Source: an uncultured Candidatus Saccharibacteria bacterium | GTDB taxonomy: Bacteria; Patescibacteriota; Saccharimonadia; Saccharimonadales; Saccharimonadaceae | Assembly (NCBI GenBank): GCA_946997535.1 | Contig: CAMPVQ010000005.1 | Location: 1-44,127 of the forward strand | DNA length: 44,127 bases | Direction: 5' to 3' | Shown: positions 1-9,222 of the stretch, piece after piece | Position numbering within the stretch: the stretch's first letter is position 1 | Layout: every line of letters starts with the position of its first letter | Translations under genes and position numbers: made by a program | The notes under the pieces: model-generated | Database searches by the model: none | Seen by the model: the letters and a program-made list of their open reading frames with translations, nothing else | Told to the model about the DNA's origin: nothing

Positions 1-456
1 AAACAATGGCAATCCTCCAAGGAGAGTAGAAAACCATCCAACAAAATTATCCACTATCTTCTCAGATGAACTGTTATAAGTCTTAACAACGGTTAGCATA
101 CTAATTTTTGAGTCAGGATATTCATCTAGGACAATCTGATCTTTAATTTTCGACTTCTTAAAACTGCTCAACCTACCGTCAAAACCATACTTATCGATAT
201 TAATAGGCTTCTTAGTAATAGAAAAATCAACGCTATTATTATCATCCAAAAGATAATCAACACTCATGTTTAAAGCAGATGCAATAAATTTCATATTCTC
301 GATATCCGGCAAACACCGATTCGTCTCCCATTTTGCCACAGCAGCACGAGATACCATCAATAATTTCGACAGCTCCTCCTGCGTCAACTCAGCTTCCAGG
401 CGAGCCTTTCTAATTTTTTCTCCCAAAGATATAGCACTACTCATTCCATAACTCAT
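1..456 (-). CDS. XRE-family HTH transcriptional regulator (partial, runs off left edge)
   Basis: An open frame of 152 codons begins at 456 and is still open at base 1, so the C-terminus is missing. Residues about 10-65 form a helix-turn-helix of the XRE/HTH_3 type: GEKIRKARLEAELTQEELSK is followed by VSRAAVAKWETNRCLPDIEN and a helix ending SVDYLLDD. The rest (from about residue 70) is lysine- and serine-rich, turning hydrophobic at the cut edge (WFSTLLGGLPLF), perhaps the start of a membrane or oligomerisation part. The start at 456 is chosen because AAAGGAGC lies 7 nt upstream; a second in-frame ATG at 444 is possible. The target genes are unknown. The family assignment is safe; the role is not known. 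Confidence 0.85.
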   Translation of the reverse strand, partial: MSYGMSSAISLGEKIRKARLEAELTQEELSKLLMVSRAAVAKWETNRCLPDIENMKFIASALNMSVDYLLDDNNSVDFSITKKPINIDKYGFDGRLSSFKKSKIKDQIVLDEYPDSKISMLTVVKTYNSSSEKIVDNFVGWFSTLLGGLPLF

Positions 457-461
457 TACAT

Positions 462-834
462 AGCTCCTTTCAAATCGCTTATTACACATCATGAAATTAC
501 TTGACGGAAACTAAATTAGTATTGAAACATTTGGTTTAGACACCGCCTAATTACAAACTAACAAATAATTTACAAAGTATCAAGAAACAAGATGGAACAC
601 TATGGTTACCAACTGTAACAGCATAATAAATCAAATAATGCAGGGAACTTTTTTACGATTATTGCGGTGGTTTGTTCCCCAAAAACATAGGCAACTAAAT
701 TAATAATCATTTGAGTAAAAACAGCCAAACCTCATTAAAAAATAGTGAGAAACCAACCTAAATTCGCTTCACATTAAACCTTTTAACAATAGCCCTCACT
801 AAGTCCTGCTACACAAAGGCATTGCACCCGCCTA
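462..834. other. AT-rich intergenic region, no gene seen
   Basis: About 370 nt without a credible reading frame. It separates the XRE gene from the end of the methyltransferase gene; both are transcribed leftward, so the promoter of the regulator should lie here. Only weak structure is visible: a 5-bp hairpin GTTAC-CAACT-GTAAC at 605-619 and a 6-bp inverted repeat GGGAAC/GTTCCC at 643-648 and 674-679. No convincing -35/-10 pair, terminator or tRNA was found. Confidence 0.5.
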
Positions 835-2022
835 TTAAGCCCTTGACATCAATACAACATTCTCAATGTGCGGTGTACGCGGGAAGAAGTTGAACGGAGT
901 ATGGCTCTCAATACGATAACGTTCGCTAAGCCGCGCCACATCACGCGCCTGCGTTGCTGGATTACATGACAAATAAATCACTCGCGGTGGCAGGACCTCT
1001 AATATCCGGTCAACTACTTTAACGTCTAGACCAGCGCGCGGCGGGTCGACAATAATCGTCGCGTCAGCCACAATATACTCTAGCGCATCTTCGCTCTTAG
1101 CATGCACTCCGCGCACGTTAGGACGACCAGCTAAATTATGCTCTAGCTCAGCATAGGCTGAATTATCAGTTTCCACTAACGTCAACGGGCGCTCGCCCGC
1201 CACCGACAAACCAATCGTACCAACACCCGAATACATATCTACTACCTTACCATCGCCCAAATGGCGCTTAATCTCATTCAACGCTAGTTCATACACCGGC
1301 AAATTGATTTGGAAAAAGCCATTAGGCGAATAATGATACGTCTGTCCTAACAAGCTATCACTCAACGGACGCATCTTTGGATGCTGCTCGCCGTTCTTAA
1401 ACAACGCACTACTAACTTCTCCAGCCTGATTACAACGTACTAACAATGATTGGTAGTGTCGCGCCTCAGCTGCGGGGTCATTATTTAGCTGCTCAATTAC
1501 GCGCTGCGCCTCTGCCCAAATTTCTGACCGCTCAATTGAGCTAGTCTTAACTAAAATTTTTTGATGTGAACCACGTCGATGAAATGCCGGCCAAATCCGC
1601 GCCGTATCATGGTCATACCAAAGAGAATACTCCATTTTATTGCGATACCGCCAAAACTTACCGTCGGTTTGAATCGGCACCGATGGCAATTCAATATGCT
1701 CCTGCCGGAAGGTATCTACCACCAATTGCGACTTATACGCTAACTCTGCCGCCTCTGTCATAATTTGCCATGGTGAAGTCGCCAAATAACACTCGTCGCG
1801 TGGCGCAATGCGCGCACTATTCGATTCTAGTACTTCAGTAACAAGGCCTTCGGCATAGCTTGACTTCAACTTAGTTAGCTGAATTCGCACGGTTTCCTGT
1901 GGTAGTGCACCCCAAATAAACACCTTGCGACCATCAGCTAGTTCCGCCATCGCCTGACCGCCAGGCACTAATTTAGTTGTCTTAACTGTCTCTTCAATTA
2001 TCTGCTTCATTATATGCGCCAA
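835..2022 (-). CDS. RumA/TrmA-family RNA (uracil-5-)-methyltransferase
   Basis: A SAM-dependent enzyme that should methylate C5 of a uridine in rRNA or tRNA. An N-terminal TRAM-like domain (about residues 14-70) is followed by the fold of this family: HYSPNGFFQIN, the SAM loop VVDMYSGVGTIGLSVA, the substrate motif IIVDPPRAGLD and the catalytic-cysteine motif YLSCNPAT. The 395-residue length is normal. The N-terminal iron-sulfur motif of RlmD/RlmCD enzymes (C-x5-C-x2-C) is reduced to one cysteine (C78 in DECYLATSPWQ), so the cluster is probably absent. The gene overlaps the end of the pullulanase gene by 29 nt and is last in that operon. An in-frame ATG at 2010 is an alternative start. Family sure; exact target base (U747, U1939 or tRNA U54) unknown. 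Confidence 0.88.
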   Translation of the reverse strand: MAHIMKQIIEETVKTTKLVPGGQAMAELADGRKVFIWGALPQETVRIQLTKLKSSYAEGLVTEVLESNSARIAPRDECYLATSPWQIMTEAAELAYKSQLVVDTFRQEHIELPSVPIQTDGKFWRYRNKMEYSLWYDHDTARIWPAFHRRGSHQKILVKTSSIERSEIWAEAQRVIEQLNNDPAAEARHYQSLLVRCNQAGEVSSALFKNGEQHPKMRPLSDSLLGQTYHYSPNGFFQINLPVYELALNEIKRHLGDGKVVDMYSGVGTIGLSVAGERPLTLVETDNSAYAELEHNLAGRPNVRGVHAKSEDALEYIVADATIIVDPPRAGLDVKVVDRILEVLPPRVIYLSCNPATQARDVARLSERYRIESHTPFNFFPRTPHIENVVLMSRA

Positions 2023-3934
2023 GTATCATCCAACCCACTTGATTAACCATCACATGACCCTCCACGACGCGCGGTGATTTTTGCCACTGCCAAGTGTCAG
2101 TGTCATCCGCTAGTACAAGCCACTTTCCGCTCGGCAAAATAATATCTTGGTCCTTTCGTTCTCTATTATAAACTATCAGTAAGCAAGGCGTAAGCATAGC
2201 CGCATTATTGCCGACACGATTGTCCACCTTAAATCCGACTAAGCCGGGCGCCACCCAGTCACTAGTAATGCGGCTACTAGCAGCATTACTTTTATCACAC
2301 AGCCCCGGCAAACGCTTACGCAGCGCAATCAAGCCACGATAATACTCAAATAAATCTTTAGCCCGCTCGACTGCGCTCCAATCCAACTGGTTCAGTTCAA
2401 TTGGCGCGTTATGCGAATTGTCATTGCCATCCTTAGTCCGCCAGAACGATTCACCGCTAAGCATTAATGGTCGCCCTAAACAAGTTAAATAAATCGCTAC
2501 GGCCAACCGATACTGTCGCCGTCGCAACGCTTCATCTGGCGTAGTTGAGGTCAGCTTATCCCACAGCGTCTGATTATCGTGCACCGAAACATAATTAATT
2601 ACCTGACTTGGTGCCTTAAAACTCGACCCATAAATGCACCATGCCCGTACTGCCGCAAGTAATCGGTGCTCGCTATATGATTCACCATTCACAAACCCCA
2701 CCGCCTGATGGTTACTTGCTGAACCCTTGATGGTATCCCTCGTATCATCAGAGAACATACCAATATTTTCATCCAGCTGCCATAAATTACTTTTATCGGT
2801 TAACGGCGCCATGCTGGCAGTCAAGCCAGCCGCCCACGGTTCGCCATAGATTAGCTTTTCGCCCTTGCCATAAATCTGATCAAGCCGCTCCCGAATATCT
2901 TTCATTAAGTCCACATCAAGCAGCCCCATCAAATCAAAGCGAAAACCGTCAATGTGGTACTCGCGCGCCCAATACAGCACACTATCAACGATGAATTTAT
3001 GCACCATTGGCCGCTCCGTGGCAATATCATTGCCGCAACCCGAGCCATTTGATAAATTACCATTCACATCTGTACGATAATAATAGTACGGCATAGTCTG
3101 CTGCAGTGGATTGTCTAAATTGTACGTGTGATTATATACCACATCCATCACTACGCGAAACCCCTGCTGGTGCAAACTCTGTACCATCTGCTTCAATTCT
3201 GTAATGCGCACTTCGCCATGATGCGGGTCAGTCGCGTAAGACCCTTCTGGTGTATTGTAATTAACTGGGTCATATCCCCAATTAAACTGGTATCCATCGT
3301 CTTCGTCAACCGAACCGTAGTCATACATTGGCATAATCTGCACATGCGTAATACCTAACTTCTTTAGATAAGCCACACCCGTTGGTAATTCACCTTTACC
3401 ATCCAAAGATGTCTCTGGGTAGGTAAAAGCTAGATATTTGCCCCTCACTGTTTCAGGCCAGCCACCACGATTATGCGACGAAAATTCTTTAATGTGAATC
3501 TCATCAATAATAGTATCAGCTGGCGCAGCCGGCGCACAGTCTAGTTCCCAGCCAGCTGGATTAGTCTGTAATAAATCAACTATCATCGCCCGATGACCAT
3601 TAATGCCCGTGGTACGAGCATAAGGGTCGCCAGCCGATACAGTCTCACCATCAATCACTAACGAAAAGTCATAGTATATACCACTTAAATCTTCTGGGCT
3701 AGTGTAAGACCAAACACCATCCGACTGCATAGTCATTGGCTCCGACCAATATGGCTTAGTATCCGGTTCACCGTCACGGTAAAGACGCAATGTTGCTTGT
3801 TCAGCTACCGGCGACCATAGCTTAATCTGCGTACCATGTTCATCGCAGCGCATACCTAAATCATTACCATTATATTGTAATGGCAATAAATTAGTGGTCT
3901 GATAATAATTTGACCATTGCTGCGCCGTCTTCAT
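1994..3934 (-). CDS. pulA: Type I pullulanase / glycogen debranching enzyme (GH13)
   Basis: Hydrolyses alpha-1,6 branch links in glycogen, pullulan or limit dextrin. The N-terminal part (about 1-120) looks like a CBM48 starch-binding domain (IKLWSPVAEQATLRLY). The barrel follows with the pullulanase signature FNWGYDP, then VVMDVVYNHTY, nucleophile D334 in DGFRFDLMG, acid/base E365 in LIYGEPW and the third carboxylate D453 in VSVHDNQ. At 646 residues it has the size of a compact cytosolic type I pullulanase, and no signal peptide is seen, so it should act on internal or imported glucan. It starts 5 nt after the phosphorylase stop, so the pair are co-transcribed: phosphorylase shortens chains and this enzyme opens the branches. 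Confidence 0.93.
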   Translation of the reverse strand: MKTAQQWSNYYQTTNLLPLQYNGNDLGMRCDEHGTQIKLWSPVAEQATLRLYRDGEPDTKPYWSEPMTMQSDGVWSYTSPEDLSGIYYDFSLVIDGETVSAGDPYARTTGINGHRAMIVDLLQTNPAGWELDCAPAAPADTIIDEIHIKEFSSHNRGGWPETVRGKYLAFTYPETSLDGKGELPTGVAYLKKLGITHVQIMPMYDYGSVDEDDGYQFNWGYDPVNYNTPEGSYATDPHHGEVRITELKQMVQSLHQQGFRVVMDVVYNHTYNLDNPLQQTMPYYYYRTDVNGNLSNGSGCGNDIATERPMVHKFIVDSVLYWAREYHIDGFRFDLMGLLDVDLMKDIRERLDQIYGKGEKLIYGEPWAAGLTASMAPLTDKSNLWQLDENIGMFSDDTRDTIKGSASNHQAVGFVNGESYSEHRLLAAVRAWCIYGSSFKAPSQVINYVSVHDNQTLWDKLTSTTPDEALRRRQYRLAVAIYLTCLGRPLMLSGESFWRTKDGNDNSHNAPIELNQLDWSAVERAKDLFEYYRGLIALRKRLPGLCDKSNAASSRITSDWVAPGLVGFKVDNRVGNNAAMLTPCLLIVYNRERKDQDIILPSGKWLVLADDTDTWQWQKSPRVVEGHVMVNQVGWMILGAYNEADN

Positions 3935-3939
3935 AGGGA

Positions 3940-5703
3940 TTATTTATCGCCCTTAAAAAGAAACTTCAGATAATCACGCACCATGCGCGTACCACTGATA
4001 ATCGGTAAGTAAGCAGTTAACGCGCGCGCTGCTTCGCCCGCCCAACGCTTATCATCACGTAAAATATCAGCAGCATGACGCATTTGCGTGTAGAGTGATT
4101 GTACCTCATGATTATAATCATCGCCATGCACAATCAACGCCACTGACGGACTAACGTCAGCAACACCACCATCATTGGTAGAAACTAACAGCGTCAAGTT
4201 GCCCAAATCCTTCATAAATGAAGTGCCACAGGCTTCCAGCCCGACGATTGGCACATTAATCGACACATCTGAACCCATGCTCATCGCCTTTGATAACGGC
4301 TCGTCGTAATCAGTAATATAGTGCACGCGTTCACGCAGTACTGGGTCAGCAGCAATTTGCTTCAACATACCCTGCAAACGGTCGTAAGTATTATCACCAG
4401 CGCCAACATTGCCTGCCATCATACCCGCCATAATATAATGCGCGTTATAGGTCAATAAGATATCCTTTAGCTCGTCAATGTTTTCAAATGGCATCCATGG
4501 TCGCTTATAAGCCACAAACCGACGCTTATAGTCAAACAAAACAGCGTCTTCTGGAATTTGCACCACCTCGCCATACTGATCGCGACGATGCTTTAACTCA
4601 GCATTCAAACGCTGGCGCCCCAGCCGTTTAAACTCACGAAGCTGTGCGACATTGTCACGCAAAACATCTTCTGTGATAGTCTCATAATTCTCACCCGGCA
4701 TATTGAACTTATTGACAATGCCATTAGCCTGATAAAACTGCAAAATTTCTGGCTCAATCCAAGTATTGAGGTCGATACCATTAGTAATTGCTGTAAAATG
4801 CACCTTCTCACCTGACAAATCGTGATAATCTGCCACTTTAGCATGAAGTTTTGCCACGCAATTCTTTGCCTCAGCGAGTTCAATCGTCAAACTACTCAAC
4901 TTCAAACGGCCGTCCTTAAACAAACAACCAATAAAATGCCGTAGAGCTGGTGACTTGATATTCGGAAAGACGAATTTTTCAAACTGCTGGTAGCTAAACT
5001 CCGACTCAGCTGCCTGCACTAGTGTATGGTTGGTATATAAAGTGTGTTTTCGTACGTACACAATCGACTCATACAAATCCATACCGTTATCACACAGCTC
5101 ATCTAGACGCGCCACTGCAGCAAACACGGTCGCCGTTTCATTAAGCTGCATCACTGCTGGCTTGAGATGGAGTAACTTAAGCGCGGCATAACCACCAAAG
5201 CCAAGACTCACCATCTGATAAAGTCGGTGGTCATCTGACGGGTTACCTTGATAAAGTGCACCAAAATTCGGCTCGGTCATACAAACAAATCGCGTCGAAC
5301 CGCACGTCTTAGTGTAAACATCCAGCACAGTCGACGGCTGGTCTTTAACACGCAGCATTGTCTCACCTGCTTTAGTAAAATCTTCCACCTCTGGAGTTTT
5401 GTCAATATATTCATAATGTGGCACAAAATTATCCATTCGCTGATGACCCTCGCGGCGATAAAATGGCGTTAGCACCACAAACGGTATATCAAGTGCCTCG
5501 GCGCAACGGCGCGTATCTGCGGCTAGCACGCCCAAACCGCCAGCACCACGGATGCCATTTTTAATATCGTAAATTTCCATTGTCGTATAAACATACGGCC
5601 GGTCATCACTGATTTTATGAATTAGAGAACGCCGATCGATTGCTTGATAGAATTCGGCGACTTCCTCGATAGAAGAATGATTGTTGTCTGTTTGCCCACT
5701 CAT
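3940..5703 (-). CDS. glgP: Alpha-glucan (glycogen/maltodextrin) phosphorylase, GT35
   Basis: Releases glucose-1-phosphate from alpha-1,4-glucan ends using phosphate and PLP. Family marks are the N-terminal GGLGVLAADT and IPFVVLTPFYRREG, LNETATVFAAVARLDEL (equivalent of HLNEGH), ITNGIDLNTW, RRFVAYKRP (R394-P402; R395 and K400 match the phosphate-site Arg and Lys of known phosphorylases) and GTSFMK, where K498 sits at the PLP-lysine position. The 587 residues place it among the shorter bacterial phosphorylases. I considered glycogen synthase, but these motifs fit GT35. AGGAG precedes the ATG by 6 nt. It heads the operon glgP-pulA-methyltransferase and yields G1P without spending ATP, which would suit an energy-limited cell. 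Confidence 0.88.
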   Translation of the reverse strand: MSGQTDNNHSSIEEVAEFYQAIDRRSLIHKISDDRPYVYTTMEIYDIKNGIRGAGGLGVLAADTRRCAEALDIPFVVLTPFYRREGHQRMDNFVPHYEYIDKTPEVEDFTKAGETMLRVKDQPSTVLDVYTKTCGSTRFVCMTEPNFGALYQGNPSDDHRLYQMVSLGFGGYAALKLLHLKPAVMQLNETATVFAAVARLDELCDNGMDLYESIVYVRKHTLYTNHTLVQAAESEFSYQQFEKFVFPNIKSPALRHFIGCLFKDGRLKLSSLTIELAEAKNCVAKLHAKVADYHDLSGEKVHFTAITNGIDLNTWIEPEILQFYQANGIVNKFNMPGENYETITEDVLRDNVAQLREFKRLGRQRLNAELKHRRDQYGEVVQIPEDAVLFDYKRRFVAYKRPWMPFENIDELKDILLTYNAHYIMAGMMAGNVGAGDNTYDRLQGMLKQIAADPVLRERVHYITDYDEPLSKAMSMGSDVSINVPIVGLEACGTSFMKDLGNLTLLVSTNDGGVADVSPSVALIVHGDDYNHEVQSLYTQMRHAADILRDDKRWAGEAARALTAYLPIISGTRMVRDYLKFLFKGDK

Positions 5704-5714
5704 GATATACTCCT

Positions 5715-5743
5715 ATATTAACAAAAAACCATAACCATTTCAA
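5715..5743 (-). promoter_or_regulatory. Promoter of glgP operon (-35 TTGAAA, 17 nt, -10 TAATAT)
   Basis: The -35 hexamer TTGAAA (738-743 of this kilobase, i.e. 5738-5743) overlaps the TGA stop codon of the magnesium ATPase gene. The -10 TAATAT is at 5715-5720 and the ATG is 11 nt further on. AGGAG lies directly after the -10, so a transcript from this promoter would have a leader of only a few bases; read-through from the upstream gene would carry the whole Shine-Dalgarno sequence. Confidence 0.55.
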
Positions 5744-8184
5744 ATACTTGTGCTGTTAAATCGATAAAATAGACGCTTTAATAGCTCGATTACCACAAGA
5801 TAACCAGCCACGATGCCAGCAATCGCTAGGCTTAGATGCCATTCTGGGATAATAAAGCCAAACCAGCTGCCAATCGTCGTATAAACCACCGCAATTGCTA
5901 ACGCAGCAATGCAGCCAATACTACCAATTAACGGTAGTGACGGACGGCTGCTAAGCGACCATTTGTGCGAACGGATAATAAACACTACGAGTATTTGCGT
6001 CAACAACGATTCAATAAACCAACAGGTTTGGAATTGAGCCGCATCCGACTTAAATATCCCGAGCAAGATAGCGAAAGTAATGAAGTCGAATAATGAACTT
6101 GCAATGCCAAACAGCCACATAAACTTCTTTAATGACTTCAAATCCATGCGCCGTGGTTGAGCTAACTGCGCTCGGTCTACGTTATCAGATGGGATAGCAA
6201 ACTGCGAAGTATCATATAACAAATTGTTCAGCAAAATCTGCGACGCTGTCATCGGCAAAAATGGCAGCACTAACGACGCACCCGCCATTGAAAACATATT
6301 ACCAAAGTTGGAGCTCAAGCTCATTTTGAGATACTTCATCGTATTAGCAAAGGTGCGGCGGCCTTCCACCACTCCATCATTAAGGTAGCGCAAACTCTTG
6401 CCTAACAAAATCAAGTCGGCGGTTTGCTTTGCCACATCCACCGCATTATTAACTGATATGCCAATATCAGCTATACGTAGCGCTGGCGCGTCATTAATAC
6501 CATCCCCCATGTAACCAACAACATGGCCAGCATGACGCAAAGCCTCAATCACCGCCAGCTTCTGACTTGGGTTAACTCGCGCAAAAATAGTCGTTTTATC
6601 AACTCGACGACGCAACTTAACACTGTTTAATTTACTGATTTGATCACCAGTTAATACGCCCTTTACCGTTAGGCCTAGACTCTCCGCAATCTTTGTCGCC
6701 ACCAATGGGTCATCACCTGTAACAATCTTCACTGCAATACCGTTCGAAGCTAGTGCTTTTAGTGATTTAGCCGCCGACGCCTTCGGCGGATCTTCAAATG
6801 CGATGAAACCCTCAAATACCATTTCCGATTCGTCTTCTAGTGCGATGTCAGCCGTATCAAAATCACGCGTCGCCACCATTAAAGTGCGATACCCTTGTTT
6901 ACTTAGATTAGTACAATCTTGCATGAGTCCATCGAGACCAGCTTTAGTTAGCCGGCGCGCCTCACCATTGTTATCACGATAATATTTAACTATTTTTAGC
7001 ATACTATCAGCTGCGCCCTTAGTGATTAGCTGATAATCGCCACCATCCAACTTCGCTAGCACACTCTCACGACGCCGCTGAAAATCAAATGGTATTTCAC
7101 GCTGCATTACGTAGCCGTCTAAATCAGCCGGCGCACACTTTACCACGGCGTCATCTAGCGGGCTATTGAACGAACGTGAATTATTACTCACAAATGCTGC
7201 TAGCTGCAGCAGCCGTGGCGCATCATTGCCATAATAGTTCTGAGTCTTCGCAACCGCAATTTTGCTTTCCGTCAAGGTACCAGTTTTGTCAGTGCAAAGA
7301 ATATCCATGCTACCAAAATTCTGCATGGCCGATAGCTTTTTAACAATTACGCCCTTCTTCGCCATGCGCAGCGAGCCCTTAGTCAAATTAATAGTGATAA
7401 TTAACGGTAGTAGCTCCGGTGTCATTCCTACAGCCAAGGCAATCGCAAACAGAATCGAACTTGTCATGTCGCGGTGAAAAATAATATTAATCACCACAAT
7501 CATCAAAACTAAACCAAAGGTAATTCGCGTCAACATCACCGATAATCTTGCAATCTCAATATCAAATTCCGTTACTTTGCTTCGATTGAGTGACTTTGCA
7601 ATCTGCGCAAACTCCGTATGAGTACCAGTTTGTTGCAACAATACACAGCCGCTACCGCTCGTCACATTACTGCCCATCTTCACTTGGTCTTTGACAGATT
7701 TAATCACCGGAAACGATTCGCCGGTAATTGCGCTTTCATCCACCGCCATGCCATCTGATTCTAATACTGCACCATCAGCCGGTATTAAACTACCAGCCGA
7801 CACCATGACAACATCGCCTGGCACCAAGTTAGCCACTGGCACCCTATGTGGCTTACCACTACGCAGCACCGTAGCACTCACCCGCACTGTACGCTGCAAC
7901 GCCTGCGCGGCACGCTCCGAGCGGAATGTATTAATAAAATCAAGTGTCGTAGAGATAAATACAATCACTAGTACCGTAACGGCGCTTGCTACCTCACCCA
8001 TATAGAGCGACAAAATTGCCGCCACCACCAACACAATTACTAGCGGGTTTTTAAACCGCATTAAATATTCTTTAATACCACTCAAATGATGTACCGGCGC
8101 TGGCGTATTATAACCATACTTCAAGAGGCGTCGCTTTGCCTCGCCGTTGGTTAATCCTAATTTATAGTCCCTCTCCACCCTCAT
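5740..8184 (-). CDS. mgtA: Magnesium-translocating P-type ATPase, MgtA-like (P3B)
   Basis: An ATP-driven importer of Mg2+ in the cell membrane. In order: a cation-ATPase N-terminal domain (GLTNGEAKRRLLKYGYN), a first pair of membrane helices, the actuator loop with ITGES, the motif MTPELLPLI in the fourth helix, the phosphorylation site DKTGTLTES with D299, the hinge VGYMGDGINDAPAL, and a C-terminal membrane bundle containing NNLLYDTSQFAIPSDNVD. The PELLP motif and that last segment are typical of MgtA/MgtB rather than calcium pumps. Its 814 residues are somewhat fewer than the roughly 900 of enterobacterial MgtA. It lies just downstream of a CorA-type channel. The ATG is 9 nt after a -10 hexamer with no Shine-Dalgarno sequence, which leaves no space for an M-box or other leader riboswitch. 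Confidence 0.92.
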   Translation of the reverse strand: MRVERDYKLGLTNGEAKRRLLKYGYNTPAPVHHLSGIKEYLMRFKNPLVIVLVVAAILSLYMGEVASAVTVLVIVFISTTLDFINTFRSERAAQALQRTVRVSATVLRSGKPHRVPVANLVPGDVVMVSAGSLIPADGAVLESDGMAVDESAITGESFPVIKSVKDQVKMGSNVTSGSGCVLLQQTGTHTEFAQIAKSLNRSKVTEFDIEIARLSVMLTRITFGLVLMIVVINIIFHRDMTSSILFAIALAVGMTPELLPLIITINLTKGSLRMAKKGVIVKKLSAMQNFGSMDILCTDKTGTLTESKIAVAKTQNYYGNDAPRLLQLAAFVSNNSRSFNSPLDDAVVKCAPADLDGYVMQREIPFDFQRRRESVLAKLDGGDYQLITKGAADSMLKIVKYYRDNNGEARRLTKAGLDGLMQDCTNLSKQGYRTLMVATRDFDTADIALEDESEMVFEGFIAFEDPPKASAAKSLKALASNGIAVKIVTGDDPLVATKIAESLGLTVKGVLTGDQISKLNSVKLRRRVDKTTIFARVNPSQKLAVIEALRHAGHVVGYMGDGINDAPALRIADIGISVNNAVDVAKQTADLILLGKSLRYLNDGVVEGRRTFANTMKYLKMSLSSNFGNMFSMAGASLVLPFLPMTASQILLNNLLYDTSQFAIPSDNVDRAQLAQPRRMDLKSLKKFMWLFGIASSLFDFITFAILLGIFKSDAAQFQTCWFIESLLTQILVVFIIRSHKWSLSSRPSLPLIGSIGCIAALAIAVVYTTIGSWFGFIIPEWHLSLAIAGIVAGYLVVIELLKRLFYRFNSTSI

Positions 8185-8193
8185 GCTATTTCT

Positions 8194-8222
8194 ATTTTAG
8201 TCGGTTATGTTTAAACCGTCAA
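8194..8222 (-). promoter_or_regulatory. Promoter of mgtA (-35 TTGACG, 17 nt, -10 TAAAAT), near-leaderless
   Basis: TTGACG at 8217-8222 and TAAAAT at 8194-8199 are separated by exactly 17 nt. Only 9 nt lie between the -10 and the ATG at 8184, so a transcript starting about 7 nt after the -10 would have a leader of two to three bases. The -35 starts a few bases after the corA stop codon. Confidence 0.75.
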
Positions 8223-8226
8223 ATTT

Positions 8227-9141
8227 TTACCGACGGCGCAAAAAATAAATGCCTATCACCGCCGACACAACTGTCGAACCAAGTATAATTAGCCAGAAAG
8301 CCAATGGCGAATTTACATTGCCCGGCAAAGCCACATTCATACCAAAGATGCCAGCCACCACCGTAGGCACTGTCATCACCACAGTAATTACCGTCAAAAT
8401 ACGTAGCGTCTCGTTTAGCCTCGTATCCATCACCGCCCGGTAAGAATCACGCAGATTAGTAATCGTACGAAGTTGCGCTTTACAACGCACAATTAGCTGC
8501 TCTAAATCAATTGACAAATCCTCCACCAAGTCGGGATCATTATCAAATAAGCTAAGCCACCGATTACCCAACATTTTTTCTAGTGCAATATTCATTGGAA
8601 TCAAAGCATCTAGGTAATCGTTAATCATTCGCTCGTTCTTTGTAAAAACTGCAATATCGCATGACCGGATATTCGACACGTCTAATGCAATCGCCCGCAT
8701 ACGACGATTAATTACTGCTACTTGTCGCTCGTACTGCTCAATAATAACCGATATCAGCGCCAAAAATAGCTTGCCGCGCTGAGTAGTTGGTACCTGCTTA
8801 ATTGCTTTAGCATTGGACAACGCCGGCAAGCGCTCGCGACAAACTGTAATTAAATGGCGGTCTGAAATAGCAAATAATAACGGCGTCGTAAAACCGCCAA
8901 GGTCATCATCTGAATCAGGGATACGTGCGATAAAGTAAGTGTAGTCATCGTCAGTTTCAAGGCGTGGCACCTCGTATGGGTCAAGTGTATCGTTCAAAAT
9001 ATCTCGGTCAATACCTAGGCTCGCCATGCGCTCAATATCGCGTTCGGATGGGCGCTCAACCAAAGCCCAGCCACCCGTAGATAGCTTGTTTTGTCGCTTC
9101 AATTCTGGATTGATTACAGTAGAACGATAATAATTAATCAT
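8227..9141 (-). CDS. corA: CorA-family magnesium/divalent metal channel
   Basis: A pentameric inner-membrane channel for Mg2+ or related ions. The long N-terminal cytosolic domain is followed by two C-terminal membrane helices; the signature GMN (residues 267-269 from the start used here) closes the first helix, followed by the pore loop and the helix LAFWLIILGSTVVSAVIGIYFL and a basic tail RRR. The length of 304 fits the family. An ATG at 9153 would give four more residues, but it lies inside an extended -10 (TGC then TATGAT, 9149-9154), so the ATG at 9141, 7 nt downstream, is preferred. It may transport other divalent ions. It sits between the rpoC terminator and mgtA, so two Mg2+ uptake routes are adjacent. 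Confidence 0.9.
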   Translation of the reverse strand: MINYYRSTVINPELKRQNKLSTGGWALVERPSERDIERMASLGIDRDILNDTLDPYEVPRLETDDDYTYFIARIPDSDDDLGGFTTPLLFAISDRHLITVCRERLPALSNAKAIKQVPTTQRGKLFLALISVIIEQYERQVAVINRRMRAIALDVSNIRSCDIAVFTKNERMINDYLDALIPMNIALEKMLGNRWLSLFDNDPDLVEDLSIDLEQLIVRCKAQLRTITNLRDSYRAVMDTRLNETLRILTVITVVMTVPTVVAGIFGMNVALPGNVNSPLAFWLIILGSTVVSAVIGIYFLRRR

Positions 9142-9148
9142 TACTTTT

Positions 9149-9154
9149 ATCATA
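9149..9154 (-). promoter_or_regulatory. Extended -10 of corA (TGC-TATGAT)
   Basis: TATGAT is preceded by TGC, the extended -10 form. It is 7 nt before the ATG at 9141 and contains the more upstream ATG at 9153, which therefore is probably not translated. No clear -35 hexamer is seen and no Shine-Dalgarno sequence is present. Confidence 0.6.
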
Positions 9155-9176
9155 GCAGATTGTGGCGCCGAAATAA

Positions 9177-9207
9177 AATTAAAGCCCCTACATTAGGGGC
9201 TTTAATT
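9177..9207 (-). terminator. Rho-independent terminator of rpoBC
   Basis: A perfect 14-bp inverted repeat (arms 9177-9190 and 9194-9207, loop of 3) lies 16 nt after the rpoC stop. The core AAAGCCCC/GGGGCTTT is GC-rich and, in the leftward direction, is followed by a T-rich stretch TTTTATTT. The symmetry would also allow it to stop transcription from the other side. Confidence 0.9.
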
Positions 9208-9222
9208 ATTTGCTAGCTATGA

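Noticed and set aside
462..834. A small RNA in the left intergenic region
   Set aside because: Only 5- and 6-bp stems and no convincing promoter; expected by chance in AT-rich DNA.
3940..5703. glgP as a glycogen synthase
   Set aside because: The GGLGVLAAD start, RRFVAYKR phosphate-site segment and GTSFMK PLP-lysine motif fit GT35 phosphorylases; synthases bind no PLP.
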